Counted from the stretch's first letter, positions 23,304 through 35,820 are shown. The stretch: DNA of 51,796 bases from Apophysomyces variabilis (GCA_002749535.1 MZZL01000092.1:1-51796); one strand, 5' to 3'. Numbers and translations are program-made. The notes: generated by a model from the letters alone, not told the origin.

Positions 23304-23452
23304 TCATGGATTTTCCTTTTTTTTTAGCCTCTATACTAAAGTGCACTATGGGGGAGGACCGGAGGAAGCAAGAGCAAAGGCAAAAAAAAAATTCTATCGT
23401 CCAAAAAGGGAAGGATTGTAACACCAATTCAGGCATAAAGATGATCTGAGCA

Positions 23453-23458
23453 CACGTG
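23453..23458. promoter_or_regulatory. CACGTG E-box upstream of isocitrate lyase
   Basis: A palindromic CACGTG about 215 bases upstream of the start is a possible bHLH binding site. A 6-mer alone is weak evidence. Confidence 0.25.
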
Positions 23459-25792
23459 AAAAGGTACACTTGTCAACCAGTCCATACCTACAGAAAACCA
23501 TAGCAATTCATGCCTATCGTTAGAAACCCTATATATGATCTATCTGTTTATCACGGCAATTTTTGTCTTTCGCCAAGAACATGGGTATGTATTAGCATCC
23601 TATCTAAGGGAGTAAAGGGGGCCAGGTAATTATGTTCATTCGGGCAAAAGCTTTTCCTTGAATGAGAGGGCCATCACCAGTCAAGGTTCCTTAATGATGA
23701 GGCTCAATGAAAAAGACGCGCTAAACCTTTTTTCTCTGACCTTCTTCCCTGAAATCTTTGAATGTGACACATGAAATTTCTTTCTTTTTTTTTTTTTGGT
23801 ACTTAGTTCTCTTAAAATTTTCATGAGTCAGTGGTGTTACAGAGTTGCAATCTGCAGATCATAGAATTGCAACCTAAGAATTTCCTTTTCAATGCAGAAC
23901 AGCAGAAAAAAAAACAAACCAAGCACAATATGCGAGATTAGGGTATGCTCATAATTCCATAGATCAAGATCGAAGGAGCATTAAACATAGAAACACCCCT
24001 ATTTTACTGGTGTTCTGTATTAGGCTGCATAGAAACCTCATGTTTGCAGATAATGAGGGTGCTGATAATGTTTATCTGTCTCTTTCTTGACGTGTCGCTC
24101 TTGAAATAAAGTCTGCATCCGCTTTTTTCGCCTGCCTGTTCTTTTTGTCCCACCTACTTTAAGGTTTCCATGCACGTATGTCTTTGTAATTCTCCGAATA
24201 GAATAACACCTTTTTTTCTTTTTTGCTCTTAAGTAATGCACGCCATGTATACTGAAATGACTGCGCTTTTGTCCGTGCGTTTTTTAGTCCGACCGACTTG
24301 CTGTGATTCAGGATCTGTAGGACACGACTTCTTAATAGAAAGGCAACATGTCAAGGAAAAAGTTTTTATTTCTCTAGTAGGAATAAAAGACAGTAGCTAT
24401 GTTGGAAAATAGATAATACAAGTTCCTGTTAGTTTTTTTCGTTTCTTGCTGCAGCGTCTTGGATATCGCAATGCAAAGAACGGATGCATCTCCGACATAA
24501 TGTGAATCCGTTGGGTCATCGAGAACATCAACATGGGAAAACCGTTAATCATTGCAATTCTGTCACTTGCACTCTATAGTCATATGTTTACTCATTCTTT
24601 TTAAGAAATTACATTTAGGCGCAAGAAACACTATAACTTGTTCTTTTCTAGGAAGGAAAGGGAAAACACTATTCCGCTCAGCATCTCTGATTGAAAGCAA
24701 GTTCTCATGGTTAATCTTGACAAATTATCAGCACTCCATCGCGAATAATCAGTATTACTCTTTTGACAGGGGTCATTCAAAAGCGCTCGAATCGTATGAA
24801 ACACCGTTTAGTTCTATCAACGGATAGGGATATTGCTAGCCGTCTTCGATGGGCGCGTCTTGTTTGGAGAAAACCTGAGTTAACCTGGTTCCGGAAAAAA
24901 ATATTCGCGAGGAGGCATGCAGGCAGATGGTTTGGATTGAGGCGCAGTATTGAGATTCTTATATCCTACTTCATCTCTGTCAACTTTTCTATTTTACGAG
25001 TTGATGGAGAAGGTCAAATTGTGTTATAATGGGTCTTATACTGATGAGCAAAATAAACCGGTATAAGACAGGATTTGCTATATCATGTATGCTTGATTAT
25101 TGTTGGCATGTGACTGCCTAAGGTTTACAGACTGGTAATCCTTTTTCCTTGGGTATTGATAACCCAGGTCATTTTAATGTTTGTATCATACATGCTATCA
25201 TTGTTTACTTAGTTTAACGGAATGAACCTTTGAAGGAATAGACCCGTTTTTTTGTGGGCAATGATTCGCTTGGGGGTGAGAAAGAACCCCCTTTTTGAAG
25301 TCTATTGGACAAAGTGATGTTCAAGAAGATAATCAGCATGGCCCTTTGCTATAGATATTGTTGCTTATTTAGATCTATTGGCTAAGTGAGCATCTACCCC
25401 TATGACTAAAGGGCCAGCTCTACCGTGTAACCTACTTTATTCCTAAGTCCCGGCCCGTCTTGCAAACAATCTATGTGTCACACTTCACTACCAAATTAAA
25501 TCCAATTTCCTTACATTGCTCATCGAACTTTATGTTGGCGTGTAGGATAAATGGCAACACCAAGATACTATTTCCAGATCTTTATGTCATTCCTGGCGAA
25601 AACAATTTACCATCCTGTTTTTAGGCTTGCCAAAGACTGGGCCCGTCTCTTATGCTGCGGCATATCCGTAAGAAGCAAACGAACCAAAAAAAAAAATTCA
25701 ACTTTGTTTTGCACATGACGACATAATGCACCTAATAGTCAACGTGCTGAACGTGTCCTTACGGCAGATTAGCATACTGTTTATTGAGCAAT
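23459..25792. other. intergenic, no gene seen
   Basis: About 2.3 kb. The frames at 24552-24827 and 24763-25029 overlap in different phases and show no motif. A hairpin-like pair (GTCTTATAC ... GGTATAAGAC) lies near 25033-25070. Confidence 0.4.
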
Positions 25793-25957
25793 TTTTTACG
25801 CTACTCTAAATAAATTTTGCGTCCATGCAAGGATCAAGTTTGCGCTAAAAGGGATATAAATATGCGTCGTTAGTAAGTGGATTATGCGGGAAATATATTT
25901 TACTTACGTCAACTTGGTCCTTCCGTGGACACAAAATTCATTCGAGCAGCGTAAAAG
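25793..25957 (+). repeat. MITE-like palindromic element, copy B
   Basis: Ends TTTTTACGCTACTC and GAGCAGCGTAAAA form a terminal inverted repeat. The two halves (25793-25846 and 25908-25957) are related over about 50 bases as inverted copies around a centre near 25875. The whole unit is the reverse complement of copy A at roughly 75-85 percent by eye. No target duplication is obvious. Confidence 0.7.
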
Positions 25958-26741
25958 AATGTTCATGGTTAGTAAATGGAAGGATAGCTTCACACTTTTT
26001 TTTACTTACCCCCGAAGGGTAATCCTACCCAAAGGTGGGGGCGGCGAGAGAAAGGCACGGCTTCTATGAGCGGCCGGTTTGTGTGTAACGCACTGCAGAG
26101 GACTTGAAGCGATGCAACACCTGGCGAGGACTTGGAAGCAGAAGATAATGAATGATACTATGCATAAACAGACAACATTTCTTTTTCACTTACCGAGTGG
26201 AGTGCAGGGAGCTTACTCACACAACCAAGGTGGTTCGGGACAGAGGTCATGCAGGCTAAAGGTTACAGAAGAGAGACATCAGTCATTCTGTACATATAGT
26301 CAACGCGAAGTACATACTGGGGATTTTTGGAGAACAGAGCCAAAGAATTGAAAAGGTGTTGTCCCTTCGCGTTTATATTGCTCGGGTCACTGAAACCAAA
26401 AATCACAGTCATAAGAAATCGATGGATGTCTTATGGATGACAACAACTCAGAGATAAGACAACAATTTTCCCAAGAGTAAAAAACGGATTCAGTCTGATA
26501 GAAGGTGTGGAATATCTGGATAAGAAATAAGCCCTCTTCGTTTGTTTCTATACGTCATTGATGCTATCGTATCAGTTTCTGTCAGTTATGGTATCAGAAG
26601 CTGTCAGGGCAATGGTACACAATTCCGGTCCTGCTCAATTGTATCGCCTTACATTGCCTTATATTCCACTTTTATTTTCCCTGCATGTAGTTATGTTCTC
26701 CTTTTCTTCTATTGTATCTTACTTTGTCCATTAAGCAATCA
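25958..26741. other. intergenic, no gene seen
   Basis: Short frames at 25884-26351 give no recognisable product. Nothing else seen. Confidence 0.4.
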
Positions 26742-26907
26742 CAAAAGATTGGATCGCCACGGAATGAACGGTTATTATCTTGTCATAGATGATGCAATGA
26801 CACGACTTTACGCAAAAACTTTGAATCCCAAATGGGAAAAACACAATAAATGCTATCTTTGTGTACCCTTTCGTTCTATACGCGATATCGTTAAAAAGGA
26901 TGATTGA
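26742..26907 (+). pseudogene. DDE transposase relic, catalytic-core fragment
   Basis: Within a longer accidental frame, the segment RLDRHGMNGYYLVIDDAM, and later NKCYLCVPFRS, resembles the second-aspartate region of Tc1/mariner-type transposases (family pattern GM.G.YLVMDNA..H, then ..YLPP.SP). The expected His after the aspartate and the Pro-rich SPFLNPIE motif are missing, so this is a degraded fragment. It is not adjacent to the 4.5 kb fragment and belongs to a different insertion. Confidence 0.4.
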
Positions 26908-27479
26908 TGGACTGCTGATTTTGAAAACGGACAAAAGAAGTATAGTCGTTAAAGAATAAGAGTAACATATAAAGCTAAAATATCTGCTTTAAGAGAGAGT
27001 TGACCCCTCTATAAGCCAGCTTGCAGACTAAGGCACTTGATATATGCTAAAATGCTAATCAATGCTTGGTTGGACAAAGAAGCAAACCTTTGAGTGCCCT
27101 TATAAAAGTTGCAAGCCTTACCTGCAGCTGTTAGCATAAGCTTTTTTGCCCAGCTATGTTTAACGGAGACTTTTTGGATCTATTTGGCGGACCAGGTCAA
27201 TTAGAAAGAGATATTTAAGAGACGGTACTATCTCTATATGTGGCTTTCAGTTCGCATTGATGGATTGGTTAATTATCTCAGACATTCCCGATTTCTTGAA
27301 CAAACCTAGTTTATCATTTGGTCCTTTATCACATGGTTTACATCAGGATGTCGTCAATGGGCAAAAGGGAAAAGAAAGTTCACTGATATTTGCGGGCAGA
27401 CGGAGTTAGATGTCATATACCGAAGTTTGGAAATTTTTAATACTGCTTTGGGTGCAAAAGGTTTCAACGAGAGTTAAGC
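26908..27479. other. intergenic / promoter of the next gene
   Basis: Contains a 50-codon frame (27259-27411) without recognisable motif. No other feature was seen. Confidence 0.4.
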
Positions 27480-30405
27480 ATGGCGGACGATGACGAGTTG
27501 GAAGATATAGACGATTTCCTCGACAACGACTTTTTCACTCCTGGAGTTGTTGAAGCATTAGATCAGCAGGAATCACAATATCTCAGTTCTCAAAGACAGG
27601 CGCAATTCGCGGATCCTGCTGCTCCTTCTCCCAGTATAACCCATGACAGCCCTATCGAACCATCATTAGCACCACCTGTCGTCATTCGGGATCAAGGACA
27701 GGATCCGCAATGGGAACGTCTGGCATGGGAGCCTCCACGATCTGCAACTGGAAGTCAGAGCATGGTAAATCGGGACATGGATGATCGAACAAGCCCATTT
27801 ATGCCTCAACTTGTGCATAGGAAGAGCAACAGATCGCGAGTCTTCGTCATACCATGGAACGATTTCAAATGGAACTTAGCCAGGAAAAGACCACTAAAAT
27901 GGACGCGTTACGAGAGACAGAGCGTCTACGCATCGAACTCAGTTTGAAAGTAACGTGTCTCGTTTTCTGACGATAACATTGGGCATTAAAGCAAATCACT
28001 TCTTTCTTCTTGGACGCAACAGAACCAGGAAATAGAAAGTCTACAACTCCAATTAAAGGAAGCATTGAAAGCGAAACGGAGATCGACTCCTCCCTTTAGT
28101 CCTCGCGCACAGACCGCATCCATACCTGATCCAGCACCTTACGTACCACCTATCCAGTCACCTTTACCCCCATCGCAAGAGCGTTCCTCCCAAGCCCGAA
28201 ATCCCTTCACGCAACTGGACCCGTCCAAACACTGTAAATCCCAGACTTATTTACTTTACAATTAGGTTATTGCTCACCTAGATAACACATTAGTTGCTTT
28301 TCCCGACATAACTTCGACCGGTTTTCCTACCCGCAAAACACCTGCACCTGTACGTCCTCGAGAAAAAAGAGGCAGGGAAGAAGAGCGATCGATACGGAAA
28401 TCACCAAAAGAAGTATCCACAAGACCTATACAACCAAGAAAAGCCTTATCAAACTCGTCAGCAAAGGATGCCGAAACGGTGACGGTAAACACGAGAGGAA
28501 AATTTAGGATTGAAAACAGGTTTTGCTCATCAGGCAAAAAAAATTTAGTTCCTTCGAAGAGTGTTTGGAAAAATGTTCTTTTCTGTCATTGACAAGGATG
28601 CATCTTTGGACGAAATTAATGCCAAACTGCTTAGCCGTGATGTCTTGGGTCATCTTAGCCGAAAGCTTGCACGTCAATTAATGCCAGCTCCACAAACAGC
28701 AGACACATGCAAGAAAATAGCCATGCTAGAATCGGATTTTGTGAAATGTCTCGAGCAATCAACCAATACTCACATCAAATCGACTATCCATCAAATCCTG
28801 GACACCATTGGATTAAGTTTTACAATATACCGCGAGCAGGAAATGGTACAACAACAAAATCGGCTTATATCCATATCAGTTGCTTCTAATCAGCTATACT
28901 ATTTAGGTGTCCGTACTTCGTGATAACATCCAAATCATTCGAACGCTGGCTGAGTTTTACGGCAATGTTCCGATCTACCTACTCCAGCAATTCAGACGAG
29001 GTACAGAGAAAAGAAGCAATGGATGGGATACTTAAGCTACAGTGGTTGACATGATTTTTCTGCAGTCGAAGAAATCTCGTTATTATGGAACTTAGTGGCC
29101 TCTTTATCACTCTTTCCTGTATTAAATGCTGATGAAGATCTGGATAAGTTACCGTTAGCCGAAATGGATTTCTCCAAGATCAGCTACCAAGAGCTTGTGC
29201 GTTTTCTACGAACATACAAGATTGACCCTGCTCGACTACATGCTGCTATCAATCGAAAAATACCCTATGCTGATTCTGTTCATGCGGTGAATCAGATACT
29301 GGATATCATCATCCAGGTTTTAAGATCAGCCTCATCCGATAAGAATGCCCTTGAAAGGTAAAACCGAAAAACGGAAAGCATAAATCACTTATGGCTAACT
29401 TTTTCTTTCTGCTGAAGCTGTGTGAAAATTCTGGATCATGAGGGATTTTTGCATTTGTTTTCATCGGAAATACCATTAGCCATTTTGTCCAAAGCAATTA
29501 TGGTGCTAAACCACCTTTTGGATTCAGGCAAATTCAGAATAATTTAGAAACACTTTTTAAGATGCGAAATTAACTGTTCTATGATAGACTCTTGTATTAC
29601 GCGATTTGTTGCAAAAAATAACTGTGGATTTTCCATTTTACACGATATACAAAAATTAATGATGGCGAAAGATGAAACGGCAGCGCTTACGGATCCTGAA
29701 GTGAGTTCCTTTTGTCCAAAAGACGTCTATGAATATTCGTGATCTTATACATGACTTATGGTTTAGTGGTATCGAACTCGGATAATGCTCCTTACACTAT
29801 ACAATGAAGTGATAACAAGCAATTCTACTCAGGTGGATGTCATACAAGATGTTTTCATTCAGGTATAAATTGCAAAGAGAAACCTACAAAGTGGGCTTTC
29901 CGACTTTACTTACATGCGACCATAGTTGTTTCCTGCCATGTTACAAATGGTCAACGCAGAATGTCGAAAGATCAGAGATTCGGATAAACCACCATACATT
30001 GCTATACCAACTCAAGCAGCGTAAGTGGAACCATACGAAAGACGAGTTTATTTCCTTCTTTCTTTCTTATACCCACATTGCTTTTTCAGGCGAACTGTGG
30101 TTGTCGATTGTCTTGGACATATACTTAACACACTGAATATTTACCCACAAATCCTCTTGGTATATGATGGTGATATGTATGATTTTGTTGCAGAAGCAGT
30201 CGAACTCATTGCAAGAGTGGTGGATCAAGAAGCATGGGGAAAGTTTCAGCAAGGTAATGAAGAAACAAGTTAAAAAGAAGGAATGTTTTCTTCTTTTCTT
30301 GGTTTACTGATCCTTGCTTTCTTAGCATCTGAGACGATTAAGAAGATCAGGCATATTCTTCATGAATTCGACACGAAAGAAAGAAAGAAGAAAAGTACCG
30401 CATAA
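27480..30405 (+). CDS. candidate ATRIP/Rad26-like checkpoint protein
   Basis: Thirteen exons fit in one phase-consistent chain: 27480-27764, 27821-27949, 28023-28233, 28294-28484, 28549-28845, 28907-29000, 29066-29357, 29418-29527, 29588-29700, 29767-29862, 29926-30020, 30090-30253, 30326-30405 (718 aa). The N-terminus is strongly acidic with Phe (DDELEDIDDFLDNDFF), like the RPA-binding patch of ATRIP. Exons 2-3 encode a coiled coil (EEQQIASLRHTMERFQMELS onward), then a Pro/Ser-rich linker. From exon 5 on the protein is helical, repeat-like and Leu-rich. This layout and length fit ATRIP/Rad26/UvsD, the partner that brings ATR kinase to RPA-coated DNA. No single diagnostic motif was recognised, so the name is inference. 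The intron after exon 8 begins GC (CAG|GCAAAT). Confidence 0.6.
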
Positions 30406-30537
30406 AACGATAGCAGAAGAAAAAAAAAAGCAAACCTTTTTCTTGGTTTGCAATCTATGATTAAGTAGAGTTTCTTTACTATTTTTTTTGCGATTAAATT
30501 AATAAGTAATGCATCACAATTTTATTATTGTTATTAT

Positions 30538-31117
30538 TCATTCATTTTTCTCTAAAGATTGTATATCTGCATCCAGACGTCTTCGATGGACTGGTGATGG
30601 TTTCTCCTCAACTGCAGGTGGTAAAGTGGAAGGACCTGGCGCTGCTCCTGTATCGCTCTCTAGTGCAGGTTCTTCTTGAACAAGAGATCGCAATCTGGCT
30701 GCTTCTTCTTCCAAACTGATCATCTCTAAGTTCATCGTATATGTACGGTTAAGAATTCTAAAAACGTAGGGATAGTATGTATGAGTAATTTTCTCTTTTC
30801 CTTTTTTTTTTTCCTTTCTTTACAGTAGTAAAAAAAGCGTTGATCCTGTCAGATACCTATACTTGTCCGTTAGCCCGAACACAGACTAGAAAGAAAAAAG
30901 TCCCTTACATATTTCTTTGTGCATAAAATTTCTTGGCAGCAAATCCTGCTTCCACTCGTATGTCGTGGATGGCACCGCTATCCTCTTCAGCTATGGATGC
31001 TTCATGAATTGCTTTCAGTCGATTGACAGAGTCTGAGAAACGGAAGAAGTCTCGTGGTTAAAACGGTATTACCAGCAGAGGGCTAAGTAAACTGATTCCT
31101 CTTTTGATCTTACCCAT
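30538..31117 (-). CDS. small coiled-coil protein, unknown function
   Basis: Three exons on the minus strand keep phase: 31117-31114 (ATG plus one base), 31032-30909, 30757-30538; 115 aa. The first half is helical (RLKAIHEASIAEEDSGAIHD), the middle has an acidic helix (MISLEEEAARLRSLVQ), and the tail is Pro-rich then basic (VHRRRLDADIQSLEKNE). I recognise no family. The tiny first exon means the true start could lie further upstream. It converges with the ATRIP candidate, with 132 bases between stop codons. Confidence 0.5.
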
Positions 31118-31955
31118 AAAGAGAACGAAAACGAATCTGATAAAAAAAATCCAAAGAACATTAAGCTGAATTTCAGCAAACGCTTCCTTTTCGTATCTGT
31201 TTTTCTTGTCAGCTTACATGAATACGATCCTCAATATATAACGGACATGGCCCATCTGCAACGTTGTATGAGTTGTTGGTACAAGGACATATTCGTGTTT
31301 CCTACCAACGGAGATGTTGAAAACCAGCGGAAAGCAGCTTTTTGCCATTGTACTGGTAAAGGTAACTAAGCATGGAAATAACAAAAGAAAAAGGTGCTCG
31401 TGTAAGCTAGACGACAGAACGTTCAAGAGCTACACGTTTTATACCATTAATAGGAAAAAGATAACAATCTAAGCGACAGAAAGAGGACTTTCATCAGTGT
31501 CTTATCCATTTTTTTTTCTTTTCGTGTAGTTCTTACATACTTCCACTAGTAATAATCCAAAAACAATACTATAGTATAGTGTCATCACTGTCAGTAAAAA
31601 ATGTTTGTATAAGCATGAAAAAGTGAACCCTTTCCTTATATAATCGGGCCTTGGATGATAAAAATGATGTCATGCCCGAAAAAGCCCTTTCCTAATATTG
31701 GCCTGTTTTTTTGGTTTCAAACAAGCGTACAATTATCTTCCAATGAGAATGAGTTGTCCAAACAGGTCGCTTCTGGCCCAAAATGCTCTCCTATGTCCTT
31801 TTTTTTTTACGACGGACGCAGCAATTTAAACCCTTTATTTCCGTCTTTTTTATTATCAAGGGAAAAAAAAATAAGAACAAGTGCTCAATATTACGCAACA
31901 CGCTCCAAAAATACAAATATACATATATCTCTCTCTGTCTCTGTCTGCCTTATCT
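31118..31955. other. intergenic, no gene seen
   Basis: Upstream region of the small coiled-coil gene and 3' flank of the next minus-strand gene. It includes a CT-rich tract at about 31928-31948. No supported frame. Confidence 0.45.
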
Positions 31956-32504
31956 TCATCGCCGTCTTTGTTTTGCTGCCTGAGGTTTGACATAGAATGG
32001 ATGGGATGTATAAGCAGGATCCATATCCGTTCTCTTAAGACAGGTAAGACAGACCCTAATGTCTTTCTGCCCAACGACCGGCTCCAACCGTTTCGGCAGC
32101 GGACGCACTGTCATCTCGAGCGTAAGAGGCGTCTTGCTGAGATGTAGCTCGGCCGCTTTCGTGCCTTTGGGTGGTCTTCCCCGACGCGGTGTGCTCAGCT
32201 GTTTGGTCGGCAGCTGTCGATACAGCACATGTTTGGGATGTTTGCAAATCCCTAGGCTTGCCCGGCTCGAGAACGGTCGTTTCTTCTTCGTCTTCTTTGT
32301 TGTCACAACGTTTTCACTCATAGGCTGGATGTCCAAGGAACAGAGAAAGGTTAAGAACTCCTCATTATCTAGCATAGGAATGAGATTTGGCGACATAAAG
32401 TCCACTACCGGGATGTCGAATGCTGCATTCAAGAAACCACTGTTATTTGTCTCTGCTTCTTGTTGGGTAGCAGCCATGTTGGATATTGGTAAGGATGCCT
32501 GCAT
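31956..32504 (-). CDS. AT-hook-like nuclear protein, unknown function
   Basis: An uninterrupted frame of 182 aa starts at the ATG at 32504 (a second ATG at codon 10 has a better context). The central part is basic (TKKTKKKRPF) and holds an AT-hook core RRGRPPKG. The C-terminal part has a CxxC pair in VVGQKDIRVCLTCLKRTD, which could bind zinc with other ligands, and ends in a basic tail QRRR. The layout suggests a DNA-binding or chromatin protein. I cannot name a family. An in-frame stop lies just upstream of the ATG, supporting the start; the assembly gap lies 110 bases upstream. Confidence 0.6.
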   Translation of the reverse strand: MQASLPISNMAATQQEAETNNSGFLNAAFDIPVVDFMSPNLIPMLDNEEFLTFLCSLDIQPMSENVVTTKKTKKKRPFSSRASLGICKHPKHVLYRQLPTKQLSTPRRGRPPKGTKAAELHLSKTPLTLEMTVRPLPKRLEPVVGQKDIRVCLTCLKRTDMDPAYTSHPFYVKPQAAKQRRR

Positions 32505-32613
32505 CGGCCTTATTTTTGTTGCCTCTCTTTATGTTATAAACAAATTTCTCTTTCGGAAAAGGAAAGCAATATCAAAAGGAGGATATCTGAGCTATACCAA
32601 TAAAAAACGTAAT

Positions 32614-33007
32614 NNNNNNNNNNNNNNNNNNNNNNNNNNNNNNNNNNNNNNNNNNNNNNNNNNNNNNNNNNNNNNNNNNNNNNNNNNNNNNNNNNNNNNN
32701 NNNNNNNNNNNNNNNNNNNNNNNNNNNNNNNNNNNNNNNNNNNNNNNNNNNNNNNNNNNNNNNNNNNNNNNNNNNNNNNNNNNNNNNNNNNNNNNNNNNN
32801 NNNNNNNNNNNNNNNNNNNNNNNNNNNNNNNNNNNNNNNNNNNNNNNNNNNNNNNNNNNNNNNNNNNNNNNNNNNNNNNNNNNNNNNNNNNNNNNNNNNN
32901 NNNNNNNNNNNNNNNNNNNNNNNNNNNNNNNNNNNNNNNNNNNNNNNNNNNNNNNNNNNNNNNNNNNNNNNNNNNNNNNNNNNNNNNNNNNNNNNNNNNN
33001 NNNNNNN
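32614..33007. other. assembly gap (394 N)
   Basis: A run of 394 N followed by 20 A. The true length and content are unknown. Frames that read through it are meaningless. Confidence 1.
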
Positions 33008-33142
33008 AAAAAAAAAAAAAAAAAAAAGGTGATGAAATATTTCTTTTCGTCTATTTTTTGTTTTCTTTCTGTTCTTTTTTCATATGAAAATAGGGAATGG
33101 ACAAGAAGAAAGAATGAAAACAACTTGGAGAGCAGGATATTA

Positions 33143-34136
33143 TCAAGTTTCTGTGTGTGTTGTAGGTGTTCTTAATGGGGTAGGATCTGGTGCCATGATC
33201 ATGGTGGGGGAGGAGCATGTAAGATCTTGATCATCAAATTCAGGCGGTTCAACCCATTCTGTTGGGACCACGCAAGGAAACATGCTACCAATTTTTGCTG
33301 CTCGATTGATCCATAGTGGTACGGATTTCCCTGTCAGTCGTCGAACAAGTTCTGCTGTGAAATGATTGCAGTTCCTTTTTTTTGGTGATGCTACGTTTCA
33401 GCCGACGGTGTTCGGATTATTCCATCTGAAAGCGATTACCTCATTAAAAGATTATAGGATGTACCCGTAAATTCTTTGGAAATCGATGATATCAGATCAT
33501 CCACTTCCTCTTGAGAAAGATCAGTGTAACCCATGTGGATAGATTGTCTTTCAAACGATCAGTGTTACTAGTGATTTCTTTTCCCTCTCTTTCTTTTTGT
33601 TTTTTTCCCCCTTTGAGCACACTGAAAAAAGTAATCATACAACGTACGCACTTCAGTATGAGATCGGGTAAACCAACTTTGGGTTCAACAGCAAAGACAC
33701 CTGTAAGATTCGGATAGTCATGACCACCAAAACAGTATTCTCGGCCGTGTACCTCAACACCCGAATGAAAAATGCCTTTTAGATAAAAATAAACAGATGG
33801 CATGTTTAGAACAGCCAACAACATTTGATGGTTCAAGACTTACCAACGCCCAACGCATAATAACCAATGTTTGTAAGCACACTGGGAGGTATCTGAGAAA
33901 GAAAAAAGTAAAAGGGGGTCATATCAGTTAAGGAATGGCAAGCATGTCTTTGACGATGCAGCTTACCATATCGTAGACGTTGACGATCACTTGTTGTTTT
34001 AAGACGCATAAAATAAATCAATAAGCGATCTGTATTGCACATAGGTTGTTGTGCTTGTTTCTATACCTGGATGTTTATTCGCATGTTGTGAATGCAAGCG
34101 GTAACAAAGTAATCGTTGGACGATCGAATCAAACAT
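33143..34136 (-). CDS. DeSI/PPPDE-family deSUMOylating isopeptidase
   Basis: Thiol isopeptidase of the PPPDE fold, related to DESI1/DESI2, which removes SUMO or ubiquitin from proteins. Exons on the minus strand: 34136-34067, 33989-33967, 33892-33844, 33775-33652, 33547-33440, 33374-33143, all in phase; 201 aa. Marks: VIVNVYDM, GIFHSGVEVHGREYCFGGHD with catalytic His about residue 51, then LPDLILK, MGYTDLSQEEV, and RNCNHFTAEL with catalytic Cys about residue 127. WINRAAKIG follows as in the family. The first 23 residues are an extension before the fold. The C-terminal 40 residues are Pro/Thr-rich and variable. Confidence 0.88.
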
Positions 34137-35820
34137 GATGTAGAACCAAAAAAGAAAACTAAAAAAGAACAAGGACTTGCTTCGCTTGGACAGACTCCCT
34201 AAGCTTGAGTCGGGCGTGGCTGGAATAAGTCCGATGGGCTTGAACTGCGATTGGAGACAGCCGCAATCAGACTCTCCTGGAGTGAGTAAAGGCTAAAAAG
34301 ATCGGAAAATCGTACTAGCTGACATTGGAAATATGTCCACGAACATTTCAAGGTGATAAGGAAGAAAATATGAAATAAAGCTAACAGACAAGTGATGTGG
34401 GCCCCTGAAGGTTCTATCTGCTTGTAACCGTACTACGTATCTAGCCTTCAATGGCAGCTATGTGGTTATCCCAAAGGACCTTCTGTGTCCTACAGATGAA
34501 AATCAATATTTGATGAAGATTGGTAGAAACACTACTTTGTCCGGTAATGCAGCAGCGAGTTTATGATGATTTCTGTCGATAACAGAGGTAGTTTGTAGAT
34601 TCCTACTTCAACACAAAGTAGCATAGAGAATCCCGTAACTGCACACTTTGCAATAGTCCATAATCCTAGTGGAACTTTCGTACTTGTCACTACTGTGCCA
34701 TAAGAAAGAAATACAACCTAAAGCAGTGGGATTCCGAGAATAGAAATTAACCTCTTATTTATTTCGTCTTCCCTATGGAGTGAATTTCTGTTTTCTACAA
34801 ACCTTATTTCATTTCCAATCTTCTATTGCTAAGTCGTAGAGAATAGCATAAATGAACTCTGCATTCTAAAGTCCACCGAACTTCATCAAGCTGCTCCATG
34901 ATCCGACCGACAGAAAAATTGTATTAACCGAAATGGAATATGCTTTTTATTGAGCTGTTTCTATGATTTTTTTTATGGTTGACAGTGAGGTGACATTTTC
35001 CTATTCCATTAAGCTTCTCTTATCGCAACGCTTCATTGTCAAGGAAAGTGAAGAGAACTCAATGGTCTGAACATTTAGCCTGCTGGGAGAGATCTGCACA
35101 TGCGGTAAATTATGACGGTTGCGTATCAACCGGTTTTTTTGCTTGGAAAATCCATTGCGGAAAAGTCTGCATTACATGACGCTAAAATCTCCTTTTCTAT
35201 TGTCTATTTCGATGTTCGGCAAATGACGAACGATGAATTGGTCAAGTCAAAGCGCAAATTGATGATCTAACCGAAAACAAATTCAATGTGTAGGCCTGTT
35301 CTTAAGTCTACTAACACAGATACACGCTGTGTACTCGAATGATCACGGTCCGATCCTAACATAGTAGAACTCACTGTGAAAGGAAAAGGTTCCTTCCTAT
35401 GTCATCAGAAAACCAAAATCTATACGGTGGGAAATGGTCGATAAAAGGACGTAAAGATAAAAAGCAATTCAATTCTAGATAGAATACTTATTCTCGTTTT
35501 GTGATGACAGAAAGCGATTATACACTTGTATCTTTTTGTTTCTGCTTCTATTTTTACCAGAAGAATTTAAGGTTATACTTTTGTTTTCCATTCCCAAATT
35601 TACGCAGGATTACCTAGTGTTTATGCTATGCTATGACCCGAAGATTTTCCGCATCTGCCCTTATAATTGATTCGGATGATCGTATGATATCACGCATTTA
35701 CACCCAGATATCCTTGCTTCGCTTTTGGTCGTGCTTGCCTTTTCTATTTCTTGGACGGGTTACTTCTCTGCATTGCTAAAATCGGTCCATTCCAAAAAGA
35801 GAAAAGAGAAATATAAAAGA
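34137..35820. other. intergenic, no gene seen
   Basis: About 1.7 kb without a supported gene on either strand. The last 140 bases (35680-35820) are open and hydrophobic in frame with the next gene but lack an ATG, so an upstream exon is possible. Confidence 0.4.

Noticed and set aside
24552..25029. Overlapping plus-strand frames as a gene
   Set aside because: Two phases overlap, composition is random-like and no splice chain or motif was found.
21193..25957. The inverted repeats as ends of one 4.8-kb transposon carrying isocitrate lyase
   Set aside because: Each end is a complete 160-165 bp element with its own terminal repeats, so they are two independent MITE copies and icl1 is an ordinary host gene between them.
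32059..33123. Long frames on both strands crossing the N-run
   Set aside because: They are open only because N codons are not stops; the flanking residues do not form a product.
34190..34280. Possible tRNA-like segment
   Set aside because: No canonical A/B-box pair or cloverleaf could be drawn. No tRNA or rRNA gene was recognised anywhere in the window.
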